A stretch of 64,000 nt of DNA from Dugong dugon (GCA_030035585.1 CM057482.1:45985501-46049500), one strand, 5' to 3'; positions 45,646 to 58,320 are shown, counted from the stretch's first letter. Translations and numbers: made by a program. Notes: generated by a model from the letters alone, not told the origin.

Positions 45646-45880
45646 CCAGGAATCCCTAAAATGAGGATAAGAACAATTGCACTGGCCCAAGGCAGGACCT
45701 CAAGGCTATCCACCCAGAGGCCATGGCTAGCAAAAGATGATGTGAAAGAAGCTGGGCCACCATACTTGGGGCACGCCTATGTGTAAGGTCTGAATTTATA
45801 GCTACTTGGTTTGGAAATCCTGAACAAAGAAATTAATACAGACACCAGTCTAGAACTGCGAGAATTATAGGGTTCTAGCA

Positions 45881-46089
45881 CAGGGATTGGCAAACTTCTC
45901 CGTAAAAGCCATATGGCTTCTCAGGCCATACAGTTTCTGTGGAAGCTACTCTACTCTGCCATTGTAAAATAAAAGCAGCCTAAGATAATCTGTAAATGAA
46001 TGAGTGTAACTGTATTCCAATATAACTTTATTTACAAAACCAGGTGGTAGGCTGGATTTAGCCCATGGGCCATAGTTTGCTGACCCCTC
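45881..46089 (+). mobile_element. hAT (Charlie/MER1-group) MITE
   Basis: 209 bp with terminal inverted repeats CAGGGATTGGCAAAC and GAGGGGTCAGCAAAC. The 8-bp flanks TTCTAGCA (45873-45880) and TTCCAGTA (46090-46097) agree at 6 of 8. The interior ATATAACTTTATTTACAAAA is typical. Non-autonomous, no ORF. Confidence 0.82.
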
Positions 46090-46282
46090 TTCCAGTAGAG
46101 GAAAATCTGCTGTTTTCTTACCCCAGCATACTCAGGATACATGAGACCTTTGAAGAGCCTGCTGGTGATGACCTCATGGTAATACATGACAAGCACATAA
46201 AGTTTGCTGGGGAAGATTATGACCCATATAAATAGTGGCCTACTTGACATTTCCACCTGGAAATCTCAAATTTATGACATAT

Positions 46283-46475
46283 GTTGTACTTAGTTGCCAT
46301 CCAGTCAGCTCCCACTCAAGGCGACCTTATGTATGTATAACAGAATGAAATGTTGCCAGGTCCTGTGCCAGCTTCATGATTGTTGGTATGTTTGAGTCCA
46401 TTGTTACGGCTATTGGGTCAATCCATTTCATTGTGGGTTTTCCGCATTTTCACTGACCCTCTATTTTTACAACAT
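46283..46475 (-). mobile_element. RTE 3' end fragment
   Basis: Minus-strand TTAGTTGCCATCCAGTCAGC, then GAAATGTTGCCAGGTCCTGT, then ACTGACCCTCTATTTTTAC corresponds to the last 200 bp of the RTE copies. Confidence 0.78.
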
Positions 46476-46784
46476 TATCTTCTGCCCCTTTAAATTTCCT
46501 CTATATTTGGTTATTTCCTCTTCATCTCTTCTAATTTTGTCTTTGTACTTTCTGTTTTCTTGATTAGGCCAGATAGTGTTTCATCTGTTCTAATATCTTT
46601 TCCAAAGCATCATCCCCTGAATGTATTTTTCTTATGCTATGATATAAATGCCAGGTGCTTCCAAGAGGCCTGAATTATCTAAAGGTCACCAGTGCAAAAA
46701 GCAAGCTCTGCAGAACACACAGAGGAAAGGAAGTGGGACCAGACCATGCAGACTGTGATGTTCTTTCTTGGAGGCAGCAGAGCG

Positions 46785-47030
46785 AGTGGTAGAGAAGGCA
46801 GCTCTGGAGCCAGGTTGCCTGGGAACAGATTCTGGCTGGGCCACCTTCCAGCTGTGCTTCACTTCATTGGCCTCAGTATCCTCATGTGAAAAAGGGGGAC
46901 CATTGCACTACAGTACATGACATTATAGTACCCCCCTCATGGCACTGCTGCAAGCATTAAATGGATTAATACACGTAAATAACCGATAACATGCCTGACA
47001 CATAGTCGGTGTTCAATAAATGTTTAACCA
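46785..47030 (+). mobile_element. MIR element, well preserved
   Basis: GGCAGCTCTGGAGCCAGGTT, GGGCCACCTTCCAGCTGTG, CATTAAATGGATTAATACAC and GGTGTTCAATAAATGTTTAA follow the MIR order from head to tail. Confidence 0.82.
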
Positions 47031-47829
47031 TTTTAATTTTAGAGTCAGTTTTGATAATTGTGGTTATGGGCTTTGCAATGCACTCACAGGCCGTCCCAGA
47101 TTTCTAAATAGCCAGAAGGCCACTAGAAAAAGGGAACCAATCACTAATAGTGATTCCTCCATGAATATTGTGTCCTTCCGATCAGAGCCGGAACACATGA
47201 GACGCCCCCAGAGCACTAGCTCATGGAAAGTAGTGTTTATTACTTACAACAAGAAGCAGATAGCACACCAGAACAATGCAGACCCCTTTCTGAGTCAGTG
47301 TCCCCTCTGACTTGAAAAGGCTATCTGAGAGGAGATGATGAGTCTTCTATACCTGCACCTCACTTTGTACTGTAGGTGAGACCTAAAAGGGGACCTACCT
47401 TCTGCCAACTCCCCCAGGCCAGGTAGGCTTAGTTAGGTGGACTGAAAACTTCTGCTATAAGTGCTTCCACCTAGCACCATACTGAAGGGACAGTGAAAAT
47501 CCCTCCCCCGGCCATTTTTATATCCCAAAGACTAGGTGACATGCTACACGTTATGCAATGTAGATTTTTTCTGCCTGACCACCCTAGGAGGCGGGGAGGT
47601 CAGACACCTTGGTGCCAACCCATAAAGATACTTCTTTAACCCTGCTAACAAACATCAGCCCTCAGAGGGTAGGGGGCAGTAGTTTGTTTCAAGGTTTCAT
47701 CATGCCCCACCCCCAACCCTTCCTGAGACCTATTGTCAAGGTGATGAGTTAGGGATTCCTAACTCATTCACACATATTTAAGTGTTACACGTGAAGTGTT
47801 TAAGTGATAGAATAATATTCATACGCCTA
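47031..47829. other. Intron, no recognised feature
   Basis: I recognise no repeat or exon here. Confidence 0.4.
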
Positions 47830-49178
47830 CAAGAAAGACCAAGTAATATGACTATTTACTCAAATTTACACACCAACCACCAATACCAAAGATGAAGAAA
47901 TTGAAGATTTTTACCAACTTCTGCAGTCTGAAATTGATCAAACATGCAAGCAAGATGTATTGATAATTACTGGTAATTGGAACGCAAAAGCTGGAAACAA
48001 AAAAGAAGGAACCGTAGTTGGAAAATATGGCCTTGGTGATAGAAACCACACTGGAGATCGCATGATAGAATTTTGTAAGACCAACGACCTCTTGATTGCA
48101 AATACCTTTTATCACCAACATAAACGGTGACTATACACGTGGACTTCACCAGATAGAATACACCGGAATCAAACTGACTAAATCTGTGGAAAGAGACAAT
48201 GGAAAAGCTCAATACCATCAGTCAGAACAAGGCCAGGAGCTAACTGTAGAACAGACCATCAACTGCTCATATGCAAGTTCAAGTTGAAGCTGAAGAAAAT
48301 TAGAACATGTCCACTAGAACCCAAGTATGATCTTGGGTCCTGAATTTAGAAACTATCTCAAGATAGACTTGACTCATTAAACACTAATGACCGAAGACCA
48401 GAAGAGTTGTGGAATGACATCAAGGACATCATACATGAAGAAAGCCAGAGGTCATTAAAAAGACAGGAAAGAAGCAAAAGACCAAAATGGATGTCAGAAG
48501 AGATTCTGAAATTTACTCTTGAACACAGAATAGCTAAACCTAAAGAAATGATGACGTGAAAGAGTTGAACAGAAGATTTCAAAGGGTAGCTTGAGGAGGC
48601 AAAGTAAAGTATTATAGTGAAATGCACAAAAACCTAGAGTTAGAAAACCAAAAGGGAAGAACACACTTGGCTTATCTCAAGCTGAAAGAGAAAATTCAAG
48701 CCTCGAGTTGAAACACTGAAGGATTCTATGGGGAAAATATTAAACAACACAGGAAACATCAAAAGAAGATGGAAGGAATACCCAGAGTCACTGTACCAAA
48801 CAGACTTGTTCGATGTTCAACCATTTCAGGAGGCAACATATGCTCAAGAACCGATGGTACTGAAGGAAGAAGTCCAAGCTGCGTTGAAGACATTGGTGAA
48901 AAACAAGGCTCCAGAAACTGACAGAATACCAACTGAGACGTTTCAACAAATGGATGCAGCACTGGAAGTGCTTACTCGTCTGTGCCATGAAATTTGGAAG
49001 ACAGCTACCTGGCCAACCAACTGAAGAGCTCCATATTTGTGCCCATTCCAAAGAGAGGTGATCCAGCAGAATGTGGAAATCAATGAACAATATTGCTAAT
49101 ATCACTCACAAGTAAAATTTTGCTGAAGATCATTCAAAAGTGGTTGTAGCAGTACATCGACAGAATTTGTAGCTGGAC
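47830..49178 (+). pseudogene. RTE (BovB-like) LINE, endonuclease and N-terminal RT part
   Basis: Conceptual translation shows endonuclease motifs (ITGNWNAKAGNK, GKYGLGDRNHTGDRMIEF, DLLIANTF at 47965-48110). The linker follows, with VQAALKTLVKNKAPETDRIPTE leading into RT at 48868-48935. Stops and frameshifts are frequent. The copy stops abruptly near 49178 after the 'QYIDR' region, before the catalytic RT block. Confidence 0.85.
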
Positions 49179-49940
49179 AGAAAAAAATCAATTGAACTGC
49201 ATCCCTGGCTCTCTCTTTGGGGTGGAAGAGGGGAGAGTCTGTCCACTGCCAAACCAGAAGCTGCGTTTCTGGAGTATTACTCAAATTTTTCTCTTGGGAG
49301 GAGAAAATTCTACCACTTTGCAAATATTACATCATCTCTTTTACTCAAAACTGGCTGATGGGAGTGAACCTTACGGATTTAATGCTCAAACTAAGTATTA
49401 AATTTGGCTTCTTTGATATCTTATGACAGCAAATGTTGAGGATGATATGGTATTTATTTTGTTGATTAAAAGTACTACACAGATGAACACTGTGTCTGGA
49501 AAGTAAAGAAAATATTCAGGACTGGAGTACTCTTGATATTTTAATTTTATGGCTGGCTAATTGGGAATTAATCAAAGAATATAACTTAGCCTTCCTTTAC
49601 CAGTGAAGATGCTTCTGAGCCTGGAGATGAACCCTTCTTGTAAAGACCACTGGGTGAAGGGATGCAGGAGGGATCTGGGGCTGAGTATGCTCTGACCTGC
49701 AAGTCATGCAGCAAAGGAGTGGAATTCCTGATAAGCAGAACTTTCACTCTGAGACAACGCTCCAGGGTGGGTACCTCATGTCCATCTGGGACAAGTGACA
49801 ACAGAATTTCTGGAGGGACAGGAAGTCATAGCCCTGGGGTGGTATGCCTACTTTGGCCCTGAAGCTAGGTGTGAGTTCACACCCCGCCGGGTGTGGGTTC
49901 ACAACGAGACAGCAATTTGAGTGCTCTTATACATCTTATA
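49179..49940. other. Unidentified segment between two RTE parts
   Basis: About 760 bp with no RTE similarity that I can see occupies the position where the RT core would be. Either two independent RTE fragments flank unique DNA, or this is an insertion or replacement. It includes short quasi-palindromic GTGTGAGTTCACACCCCGCC at 49870. Confidence 0.4.
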
Positions 49941-50622
49941 AATCCTGCAACTGGACCAATAAGCAACAACATCATGATAAATGGAGAAAAGACTGAAGTT
50001 GTCAAGGACTTCATTTTACTTGGATCCACAATCAACACCTTTGGAATCAGCATTCAAGAAATCAAACGATGCATTACACTGGGCAAATCTGCTGCAAAAG
50101 ACCTCTTTAAAGTGTTAAAAAGCAAAGATGTCACTTTAAGGACTAAGGTGTGCCTGACCTAAGCCATGGCATTTTCAATCACCTCATATGCATGCAAAAG
50201 CTGGACAATGAATAGGAAGATGGAAGAAGAACTGCTGCCTTTGAGTAATGGTGTTGGCAGAGAATACTGAATATACCATGGACTGTCAGAAGAAGAAACA
50301 AATCTGTCTTGGAGGAAGTACAGCCAGAATGCTCCTTAGAAGCGAGGATGGTGAGATTTCGTCTCACGTACTTTGGACATGTTATCAGGAGGGACCAGTC
50401 CCTGGAAAAGGACATCATGCTTGGTAAAGTAAGGGTCAGCAAAAAAGAAGAAGAAGACTCTCAACAAGATGGATTGACACAGTGGCTGCAACAATGGGAT
50501 CAAGCATAACAATGATCATGAGGATGGCACAGGACTGGGCAGTGTTTCATCTGTTGTACACAGGGTCACTATGAGTTGGAGCCGACTTGATGGCACCTAA
50601 CAACAACAACAACATGCACGGC
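49941..50622 (+). pseudogene. RTE LINE 3' part
   Basis: Resumes at the C-terminal domain (VVKDFILLGSTINTFGIS..., then FRLTYFGHVIRRDQSLEKDI). It ends GGTCACTATGAGTTGGAGCC with (CAA)n. Broken frames. Closely matches 17945-18586. Confidence 0.88.
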
Positions 50623-52960
50623 CTTTCTTAACTTTAAAAACCAGTCCAGAATCACCTGCAACCTGATAATGACAGCCTCAGCAAAAGATGAGGCCATTTT
50701 GTAAAACACAGGCACGTGACTTAGCGTGTCATGCACAGCACAGGTGTCCCAGGTCATTAATCTTCCCCATTTTCACTCCAACAGAATGCTCAGGTGGTCT
50801 GTGAGTTAGAGCAAGAAAGGAATCGTGGCCTGTGTGCAAAGTGGCCACGGCACCACCACCTGGCTCCATGTCTTTCAGGGGGGCATCTGGGGACTCAGAG
50901 CCATGCCATTCCCAGAGGTGCCATGGAATCTGCTGCAGATTTACATATACAGGCAAAAGAACAAGGCTTCATTCAAAGGGCAAGGGGAAGGCGGGATCGA
51001 AATCTGGCACCCTCGAGGTCAGGAGGCTTTTAATTAAAACAAATTCCAGTGATCCTGGGCTCACTCTCCCGAGGCTGTCCTAATGCAGGAGGCTTGGAGC
51101 AGTGAGGACAGCTATCATTAAGAGAGTACAACAGGACAAATATCTTTTCCAACAGTCTTGGGAAACAGTCTCTGCTCTGTACTAAATGCAAAAGCACTAA
51201 GAAGCCCAGGGAATTTATAAATGGAAGCTCTCAAATCCCAGCCTGGCATTAACCCAGAGGAGCTCAGACACCCAGCAAACAAACAGACTGGCTCTGCTTA
51301 GACCCTGCTGGGGCTGCTCCCGTTCTGCACAAGCCGCAGCCCTTGGCACCTACTGGCGAGGGTAGCCTGTGGGCGACAGCATCTGGGACAGGCCCTCTCC
51401 TCACCACTGGGGGTGACCAACGGGCCCTCAGTGACCCACGGGGGAGAACTCTTCAGGAGGACACTTGTACAGCCACCCGGCGGGCCTGCGACACAGCTTC
51501 TGGGGGCGGTGGATGCTGCTCACTGCTGAGTGGTCTGAGCAGTCTGTGACCATCTCTGGTCAGTGAAGGGTGGTGACTAAGATGGTGGCAGGCCTGGGAG
51601 ATGGGCCATGAAGGGCCTGCACGGAGCCTGGCACTGAGAGCCCAGTGAGGGCTCAGTCATCGCTAGAATCTGCCTGCCCTCCGTGTCCTCCCCACCAGTG
51701 AGCGGTCCAGGAGCCCTCTAGACCCAGTGCCCGACACAGGGTCACTCCTATAGCCGCCCCACTTCCAGGAACCTCAGAGCTTACTGCTCCAAGTGCTTGT
51801 CTTGTTGAAGTATCTGCACCTTCTATAAGCTGCTTCAAAAATCCTTTTTAAGGTCAAGTCAGTGTATGAATAGCAGACTTGTCTGAGAAATGTTCACAAG
51901 AGTGAAAAACCTGAGCCTCGTGAAAGTGATTCTCGTAAAGCTCATGTGTTCTATCCTCACCAGGAAAGGAATGAAGCATGGACTCCAGGTGCAGAATAAA
52001 AGGAATCCTCTGTGGGCTCCAAGGGCTGCCCCTCAGCCCCCTGTACCTCTGGGGGCTGGGGCGCCCACAGGGCCACTTTGCTCCGCACTCTCTGGTTCCA
52101 GGGTGTGGTAAGTTCGCAGCACCCAGGGCTCTGTTCTAGCCATGCTTTGTCTCTAGCTTGCTGAGTGATCCTGGGCATGGCTCATCTATGACCCCTAATC
52201 CTGTAGATGGGATGAGCCCTAAGGTGCCTTGTCAGAGGCAGCCCCACTAACGCTGGTGGGAGATGGAGAACAGGTGTCTTCCCTCCCCGTCTCTCGGCCT
52301 CAACCCCTGCACTCAGCTGCGGCTCTCCCCGCTCCCTCGGACTCTGTGGGCACAGAGCTGGCATGAATACCAACATCTGGCCTGCAGCTCAGAGGCCGGT
52401 GAAGCTCAGGCAGGCCGGGCATTCTGTAGTAAGAAATGAGCCCGAGTAGGGGCTGAGGAAAGGTCTCTGACGGACAGGGCTCCAGGGGCAGTGGGAAGGC
52501 TGGTGGTGAGTGGAAGGAAGAGGAGGAAGGAGAGGGCTGGGTGGGACAGAGCCAGCTGTGGTTCAAGCTCACTGTCCACCAGCAGGACTGCCCAAGCCCC
52601 ACCCTGGAGGCCAGGTGGAGGTGGGTGGGGAGGCGGCAGGGGCAGCTAGGGAAGGGAAAGACAGCTGACTGCAGCTGCTCCTGGATGGCCATACTACTTG
52701 TGAGGAGCCCTATGGAGCTGGGCATGTGGATGCCAGGGTCCGTCTGACTTCTGGTCTTTCTGAGACACACGGAGCCCAAAGAGCAAAAGTAACCAGTCAC
52801 TGAGCAAGGAGTGGGGGAGGGGAGGGCAGGGCCAGCACGGGGCAAGCTGAGAGGCAGGCCCAAGAGGAGAGCTGAGAGCAGGGAGGCTGGGTAAGGTTAA
52901 ACAGGAGCCTTTGGGAGACTCAGTGCTTCACTTCAGACACTTACATATTTCACGCCTACT
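50623..52960. other. GC-rich, repeat-poor intron stretch
   Basis: This is the longest stretch without a recognised repeat. Long open frames occur on both strands (up to 187 codons), but they are proline/serine-rich with no recognised domain or splice structure. It could hold regulatory sequence, but I see no specific motif. Confidence 0.4.
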
Positions 52961-52970
52961 GTGTCAAGGA

Positions 52971-53131
52971 TGGAGCGCTGGTGGTGCACTGGTTAACAGC
53001 TTGGCTGCTAACCAAAAGGTCGACAGTTCAAATCCACTAGCTGCTCCTTGGAAACCTTAAGGGGCAGTTCTACTCTGTCCTGTAGGGTTGCTATGAGTCG
53101 GAATCGACTCAACGGCAATGGGTTTGGTTTG
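52971..53131 (+). mobile_element. AfroSINE
   Basis: GAGCGCTGGTGGTGCACTGG head, AAAAGGTCGACAGTTCAAAT B box and ATGAGTCGGAATCGACTCAA tail. TSD GTGTCAAGGATGG (52961-52973) and GTGTCAAGAATGG (53132-53144). A slight overlap of TSD and head leaves the left border uncertain by a few bases. Confidence 0.92.
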
Positions 53132-53144
53132 GTGTCAAGAATGG

Positions 53145-54079
53145 GTTAAAGCTAGGACCAGTGGGGACTGCAGAGGTGCATTTATTTGTGCATAGGGACC
53201 TATATGCAGAACAGCAACCCACACTGCCGAGACTGGTCTATGTAGCTAGGGATCCCACCCTCCCCTGCCCCCGAGACTCAGAAGGGACAGAGCCCATCCT
53301 GGCCGCTGTCTGCCATCAGCTCCTCAGCCTGCCAGAGCCTCTTGACCTTCGAGCTTCTCAGGCCGCCGATGGGGCCACTTCCAAACAAGGCCGCCTACAC
53401 TCAGCGGGCTCTGCCTCCCGAAGGTTTACACTGAAATGTACTTGGCTTTGGTACCATTGCATTTTAATCTTATTTAGAAGAGTTATAAACACGAGGCCAA
53501 GGCCCTGAGCACTCAGCAGGGCTGGGAGAGTGGTTAATACCAAGTTTGTCGATGGCTGCTCTGGGAAGCTGGCCAGGCTCAGGTTAGTGGCATTCCGGGA
53601 GCTCAAATTGGGATTCCTTATGCAATCACCATCCCTGGTGACTTCTAGGGCAGTTTTGTCTGCATAAGGAATGCGGGGGGGTGGGGAGGTGGCACAGAGT
53701 TGGGGCGTGGAGCCTGAACATCGCCTCTCAGCCAGTGGGTTTTGCTTGTTAGAGGCGATGCCTTCAATGGGCATTCAGCAAGCAGGCTCCTGAAAACCCC
53801 CAGACGGGAAATTTTTCTCCTCAAAGATTCCTTTTTTCAAAAAAGAAAGGAAGCATCTTTGCACTCAGGCACAAGCAAGTCTAAACACAGAAGAACAGAG
53901 ATAAGCACCACCCTCCCCATGTAGATTTCCTGGGCACTCGGTGGAACATGCAGATTTGCTCCCAGGGGACCCGCCTGGGACTTCCAGACTAGAACAGACC
54001 AAAGCCCAAGTCACAAGGTCCTGTGTGCAGGAGAGCTGTGGTGGGGTGTAGATGCACTAAGGGTTTGGTCTCCTCTTAT
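53145..54079. other. Intron, no recognised feature
   Basis: No repeat or exon recognised. Confidence 0.4.
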
Positions 54080-54201
54080 TAGATAGATAGATGATAGATG
54101 GATGGATGGATAGACAGATGACAGACAGACAGACAGGCAGACAGGCAGGCAAGCAGCTAGGTAGGTAGATAGGCAGGTAGGCAGGTAGGCAGATAGACAG
54201 T
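54080..54201. repeat. GATA/GACA/GGCA tetranucleotide microsatellite
   Basis: About 120 bp of tetranucleotide variants. It abuts the 3' tail of a minus-strand SINE/RTE chimera, so it probably expanded from that tail. Confidence 0.93.
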
Positions 54202-54640
54202 TGCCTTTGAGATGACTCCGACTCATGGCGACTTTATGTACAACAGACCAAAAATACTGCCTGGTCCTACATCATTCTCATGACTGCCAGCATGTTCCAG
54301 TCCATCGTTGCAGCTACTGTGCCAAACCATTTTATCAAGGGTCTCCCTTGCCCTCGCTGGCCCTCTATTTCACCAAACATGAGGTCCTTCTCCAGCAACT
54401 GATGCCTCCTGATGATGTAGCCAAAGCAAGCAAGTCAGACAATGTTCTGTTGTGATCCATAAAATTTTCATTGGCTAATTTTTGGAAGTAGATCACCAGG
54501 CCTTTCTTCCTAGTCTGCCTTAGTCTGGAAGATCCACTGAAACCTGCCCACCATGGGTGGCCCTGTTGGTATTTGAAATACCAGCGTCATAGTTTCCAGC
54601 ATTACAGCAACATGCAGGCCACCACAGTAGAACAGACAGA
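54202..54640 (-). mobile_element. SINE/RTE chimera (long form)
   Basis: On the minus strand, a SINE body (AAGAAAGGCCTGGTGATCTA, CAAAAATTAGCCAATGAAAA) runs into RTE 3' sequence (GGAGAAGGACCTCATGTTTG, AATAGAGGGCCAGCGAGGGC). It then ends in the shared tail AAGTCGCCATGAGTCGGAGT. It has about 200 bp of RTE that the SINEs at 8725 and 62538 lack. Confidence 0.75.
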
Positions 54641-55156
54641 TAGGCTCTTAGTTGTTAGATAAAGATAAGATCTAACTTCCCCCACTGTCACTTCCCCTGC
54701 AGGAGGCAGCAGATGCCTGGAGAAATGTCACCCTGGGTGGTTTTTCTCACTCCCACTGTGGACCTGGCACATGGTAGGGTAACAGAGAAACAACATGAGA
54801 GCCTGCTACCCTGAGAGATGGTGGGCACGCCCTGCCCGGGCTCCCCGCAGCTCCTGACTGGGGGCCCATCTGGACCCTGCTCCCTGGGGAAAACCCAACC
54901 CACACCCATGACATAGCCCACTCTGCTCACACCACACAGTACACCTGCAAGAAGGGCTGGGCCACAACCTGGATCTCAGCTGCTGGTCCAGGTAGCTCAT
55001 CTTCCCCGTTTGCCACTGAGGGCGACGTGACTCCAACAGCACATGAGATGAACATGATATAGATGTTTTGTGTTTCTCCTTGTTTTTATTCGTTTCTGGC
55101 TTGCCCGTTTAGGTAATTTGTTTGAGGCTCAAGGAGTGAGGGTTTGTGCTCCCTTA
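54641..55156. other. Intron, no recognised feature
   Basis: No repeat or exon recognised. Confidence 0.4.
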
Positions 55157-55362
55157 GAGTCCCTGGGTGGTGCAAACTGTTCATACACTTGGCTACTAAC
55201 TGAAAGGTTGGAGGTTCAAGTCCATCCAGAGGCACCTTGGAAGATAAGCCTGGTAATCTACTTCTGAAAAATCAGCCATTGAAAACCCTGTGGAGTTCAG
55301 TTCTACTCTGGCACACAAGGGGTTGCCATGAGTTGAAGTTGATTTGACGGCCGCTGGTGCTG
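55157..55362 (+). mobile_element. AfroSINE, long type
   Basis: GAGTCCCTGGGTGGTGCAAA head, AAAGGTTGGAGGTTCAAGTC B box, CTGAAAAATCAGCCATTGAA body and GGGGTTGCCATGAGTTGAAG tail. Confidence 0.9.
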
Positions 55363-55659
55363 GAATGCACCTGTCCTAGGGCTTCCTGTTACTACTGGAT
55401 AATAAGCATTTTTTTTCTATCCTACTGCCTCAGTGTGAAACCTCCTCACTTAGCATATAGGTGCCTTTACAGCTTCAGTAAGCTTTGTCCCTAAATCATT
55501 AAAGTTACAGACATTTCACGTGTCTTATGACTGGAAGATGCTGAATCTGAGAAGGCCTCTGTAGGAGCAAGTTATAGACGAATAGGGACTTTGTCTTTTG
55601 GGGATAGAGTGATGAATATGGAGTGAGAAGGTTCTCTAGCTCGGCCTCGTACTTCCCAG

Positions 55660-55830
55660 GATAAAGAGCTGGCTGTGTCACTTCATCTGTAAAACGGGAG
55701 CCATGTCCTGCCTCCAAGAGTTGTTAAAGGATTAAATGAGCCGTGTTTGTGAAAGTACCACCACCTAGCAGTACCTGGCATATAGGAGGAGCACGGCCGC
55801 TGCTATTATAACTGCTGTTGTTCTTATTAC
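55660..55830 (+). mobile_element. MIR relic
   Basis: GTGTCACTTCATCTGTAAAA, GTTGTTAAAGGATTAAATGA and CAGTACCTGGCATATAGGAG in MIR order. Confidence 0.65.
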
Positions 55831-56275
55831 TGTGGTTCCTGCTGGCTCCAGAGTCCCTAGATCACCTGTGGCCTGTTTCAAGCAATCAACCCTCCAGGCC
55901 TCATGCAGAAGCTACCCCCATCCTAATCTGTAAAGCCGACTGCACTGGTGCCAGCTCCCTGCTCTTGGGAGAAGTTTTCTTCATATCCTTCCACCTCTGA
56001 GCTCCTCGCACATTTCAAACTCTGACTGGCAGGTCTGCATCCTGGGTGCAGGCCACCCAATGCCCTGAGCTGCTCAAGAGACACAAGCAGAGGTGAACCG
56101 AGACTCCATGCAGGCTCGGGCTGCTGGACCCTTCCCACTGGCCCTCCAAACTCTTCTCTCTGGGCTCCCTTTGCTCTTTCATATCCCTTGTCTATCCCAA
56201 ACGCCACAGACTCTTTGGTGGGTCTAAGGCCCAAGGGGTGAGGAAGGAGGGCACTACATTATAGTGCCAGTCCCT

Positions 56276-56520
56276 GTAATGTAGTACAGCAGTCAAGAGC
56301 CTCTGGGGCCAGGCTGCCTGGGCTCAAATCTCTGCCACTCACGGGCTATGGGACCTGGGCAAATTACCTAAACTGTCTGGGCCTCAGTTTCTCCATCTAA
56401 AAAACGGGGACAATTGCACCTACCTTATTGGGTTGTTGTAAGGGTCAACTGAGTTAATAAATGCAATGCGGTCAGAACCACACCAGTACACATGATTGTA
56501 AGCATTAGCTATTATTACTG
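56276..56520 (+). mobile_element. MIR element, well preserved
   Basis: CAGCAGTCAAGAGCCTCTGG, GACCTGGGCAAATTACCTAA, GCCTCAGTTTCTCCATCTAA and TAAGCATTAGCTATTATTAC. A further weak MIR-like bit follows to about 56600. Confidence 0.88.
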
Positions 56521-56600
56521 CATGAGGTGATTTAATTCTCACAACACCTGTATCAAGCAGATACTATTACCATCATATTTTACAGGGGAGGCAATACTTA

Positions 56601-58318
56601 GACTGGGAAACTTTTTTATTGTATAATTCAGCTTGGATTGTCTCTGATTCTATGAATCATGCAAAGCAGAGTGGCCTAACTTTATAGCTATGGGACAAAA
56701 ACATTTTAGGACACAATTTCTGGCGGTCCCAACCCAGTTCATGTATTCAACAAGTGTGTGCAGGAGCACTAGGCAAGATGCCGGCAAACCCAAATCCCTC
56801 TAGGCAAAGATGTCCTCTGGCCTTAGCTGCAGCTTCCTGTTTGGAATTACCTAGGGAATCCCCGCCCCCTGCCACACCCCCAGTTTAAAGGCTCAGAACC
56901 CTCCCGTTGCCTTAACCTACATGCTCCAGTGAAAAACAAGGAACGGTCTGATAACTCTGCATTCACACTCCTGCTCTTCAGGTCAGGAATTATGAATCTA
57001 GCCAATCTGAGTTAGTTATTATCACTTATAAATTGGAGATTTCACATAAAAACCAAGATTTCTGCCTTCTCTTGAAAAAGTAGAAGCTCTGTCCATCTAA
57101 GTCTGCACTCCGCATGGCAGCAATGGCTGGAGCTCAACTTCAGCTGCCCCCTTTCAACAGGGTATGCGTTCTCCAGTCTGCCACAGTCCCTACCACTCCG
57201 TATTGCCTTTCTCATACTGCAGCCAGCAGTTAGCTGCCATGTATAATTATTCTTGCTGCTGCTACTGTTTTCTAATAACCGCCTGCTTCACTCACGTTGC
57301 CTGTTTGGTTTATGTAGACATTCAGATGGGCATCTCCTGCTATTCCCGGGTTTCCTTCAAGCGTGCATTTTCAGTGTTTTGTTAATAGCTGTGGAATGGA
57401 AGATTCTTTCTCCCTAATGAAAGAATTTTCAGCACCAAAACACTGGTCAAAATGTTGTTTTTTTGAAAAGCTTTTGAAGGTAAACCTGATTATTATGTGT
57501 GAAGTATTCCAGGGAGGGACGACTAGAAAGGTCCCCTGCCTCCTCTGCCCGTCTCTAGAAGGGCTGCTCCAGCTCTCAGTGCTCTCAGCTCCAGGAGGCC
57601 AGAATAACGCATCCACAAGGTGGGATGGACAGACGGACGAATACTGGTAACCCCTTTGCCAGCTTGTCCCTGTACTGAGCACCCAGTCTGGCCCGGGGAT
57701 CTCTGCAGAACATTTTGCTCACGGAGACCCCATTCAGCTTCTCCAATGTGCCTCTTCTTGGCCCACTTCCTGCCTCCTGAACCCAAGTCCCAAGCTTTCC
57801 AGATACCCATTTTATGCTTTCTGGAACATGAGACCTCATTTTAGTCAGTACATAAGTATTTCTATCTGACACATTAGACTACACCCCCTAGCTCTTCTTT
57901 ATGAGTTATACTCTGTTTCTGAATATTCTGACCAAAAAAGGTCATTAAATGTGTGTTCTCCATTTAGATGGGTGCCTCCTGTAGTGTATTGAGGCATATT
58001 GTATGCCCTGAGCCCAGGGTGGTGGATTAAGGAATTCCTAGTTCACTGCTCTACCTATTATGTTGTGCTAAGAAAAACCATATGACTCATAAATGGAAAC
58101 TTCCTTTTGGGATCCTGAAAAGGTGCAAGTTCATCCCGATTGAAAGCTTGGCCCGGTGAGAATTTGGGGTGGTGTTCTAACATGACAGCTCTGTTGCCAC
58201 AGTAGCTCCACAACAATCTTTAAAAATAGATCACCTTTGAAAGCAGAACAGATTTGCCTGTAAGCTAGCACGAACTCTCTGGGACTCTTAAGAGCTATGT
58301 TTGGATGAAGATTAGATG
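56601..58318. other. Intron, no recognised feature
   Basis: No repeat or exon recognised over about 1.7 kb. Confidence 0.4.
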
Positions 58319-58320
58319 TA

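Noticed and set aside
52300..52863. 187-codon open frame on the minus strand
   Set aside because: Proline/serine/leucine-rich translation of GC-rich DNA, no similarity recognised, and it would sit inside a TTC23 intron without fitting splice phases.
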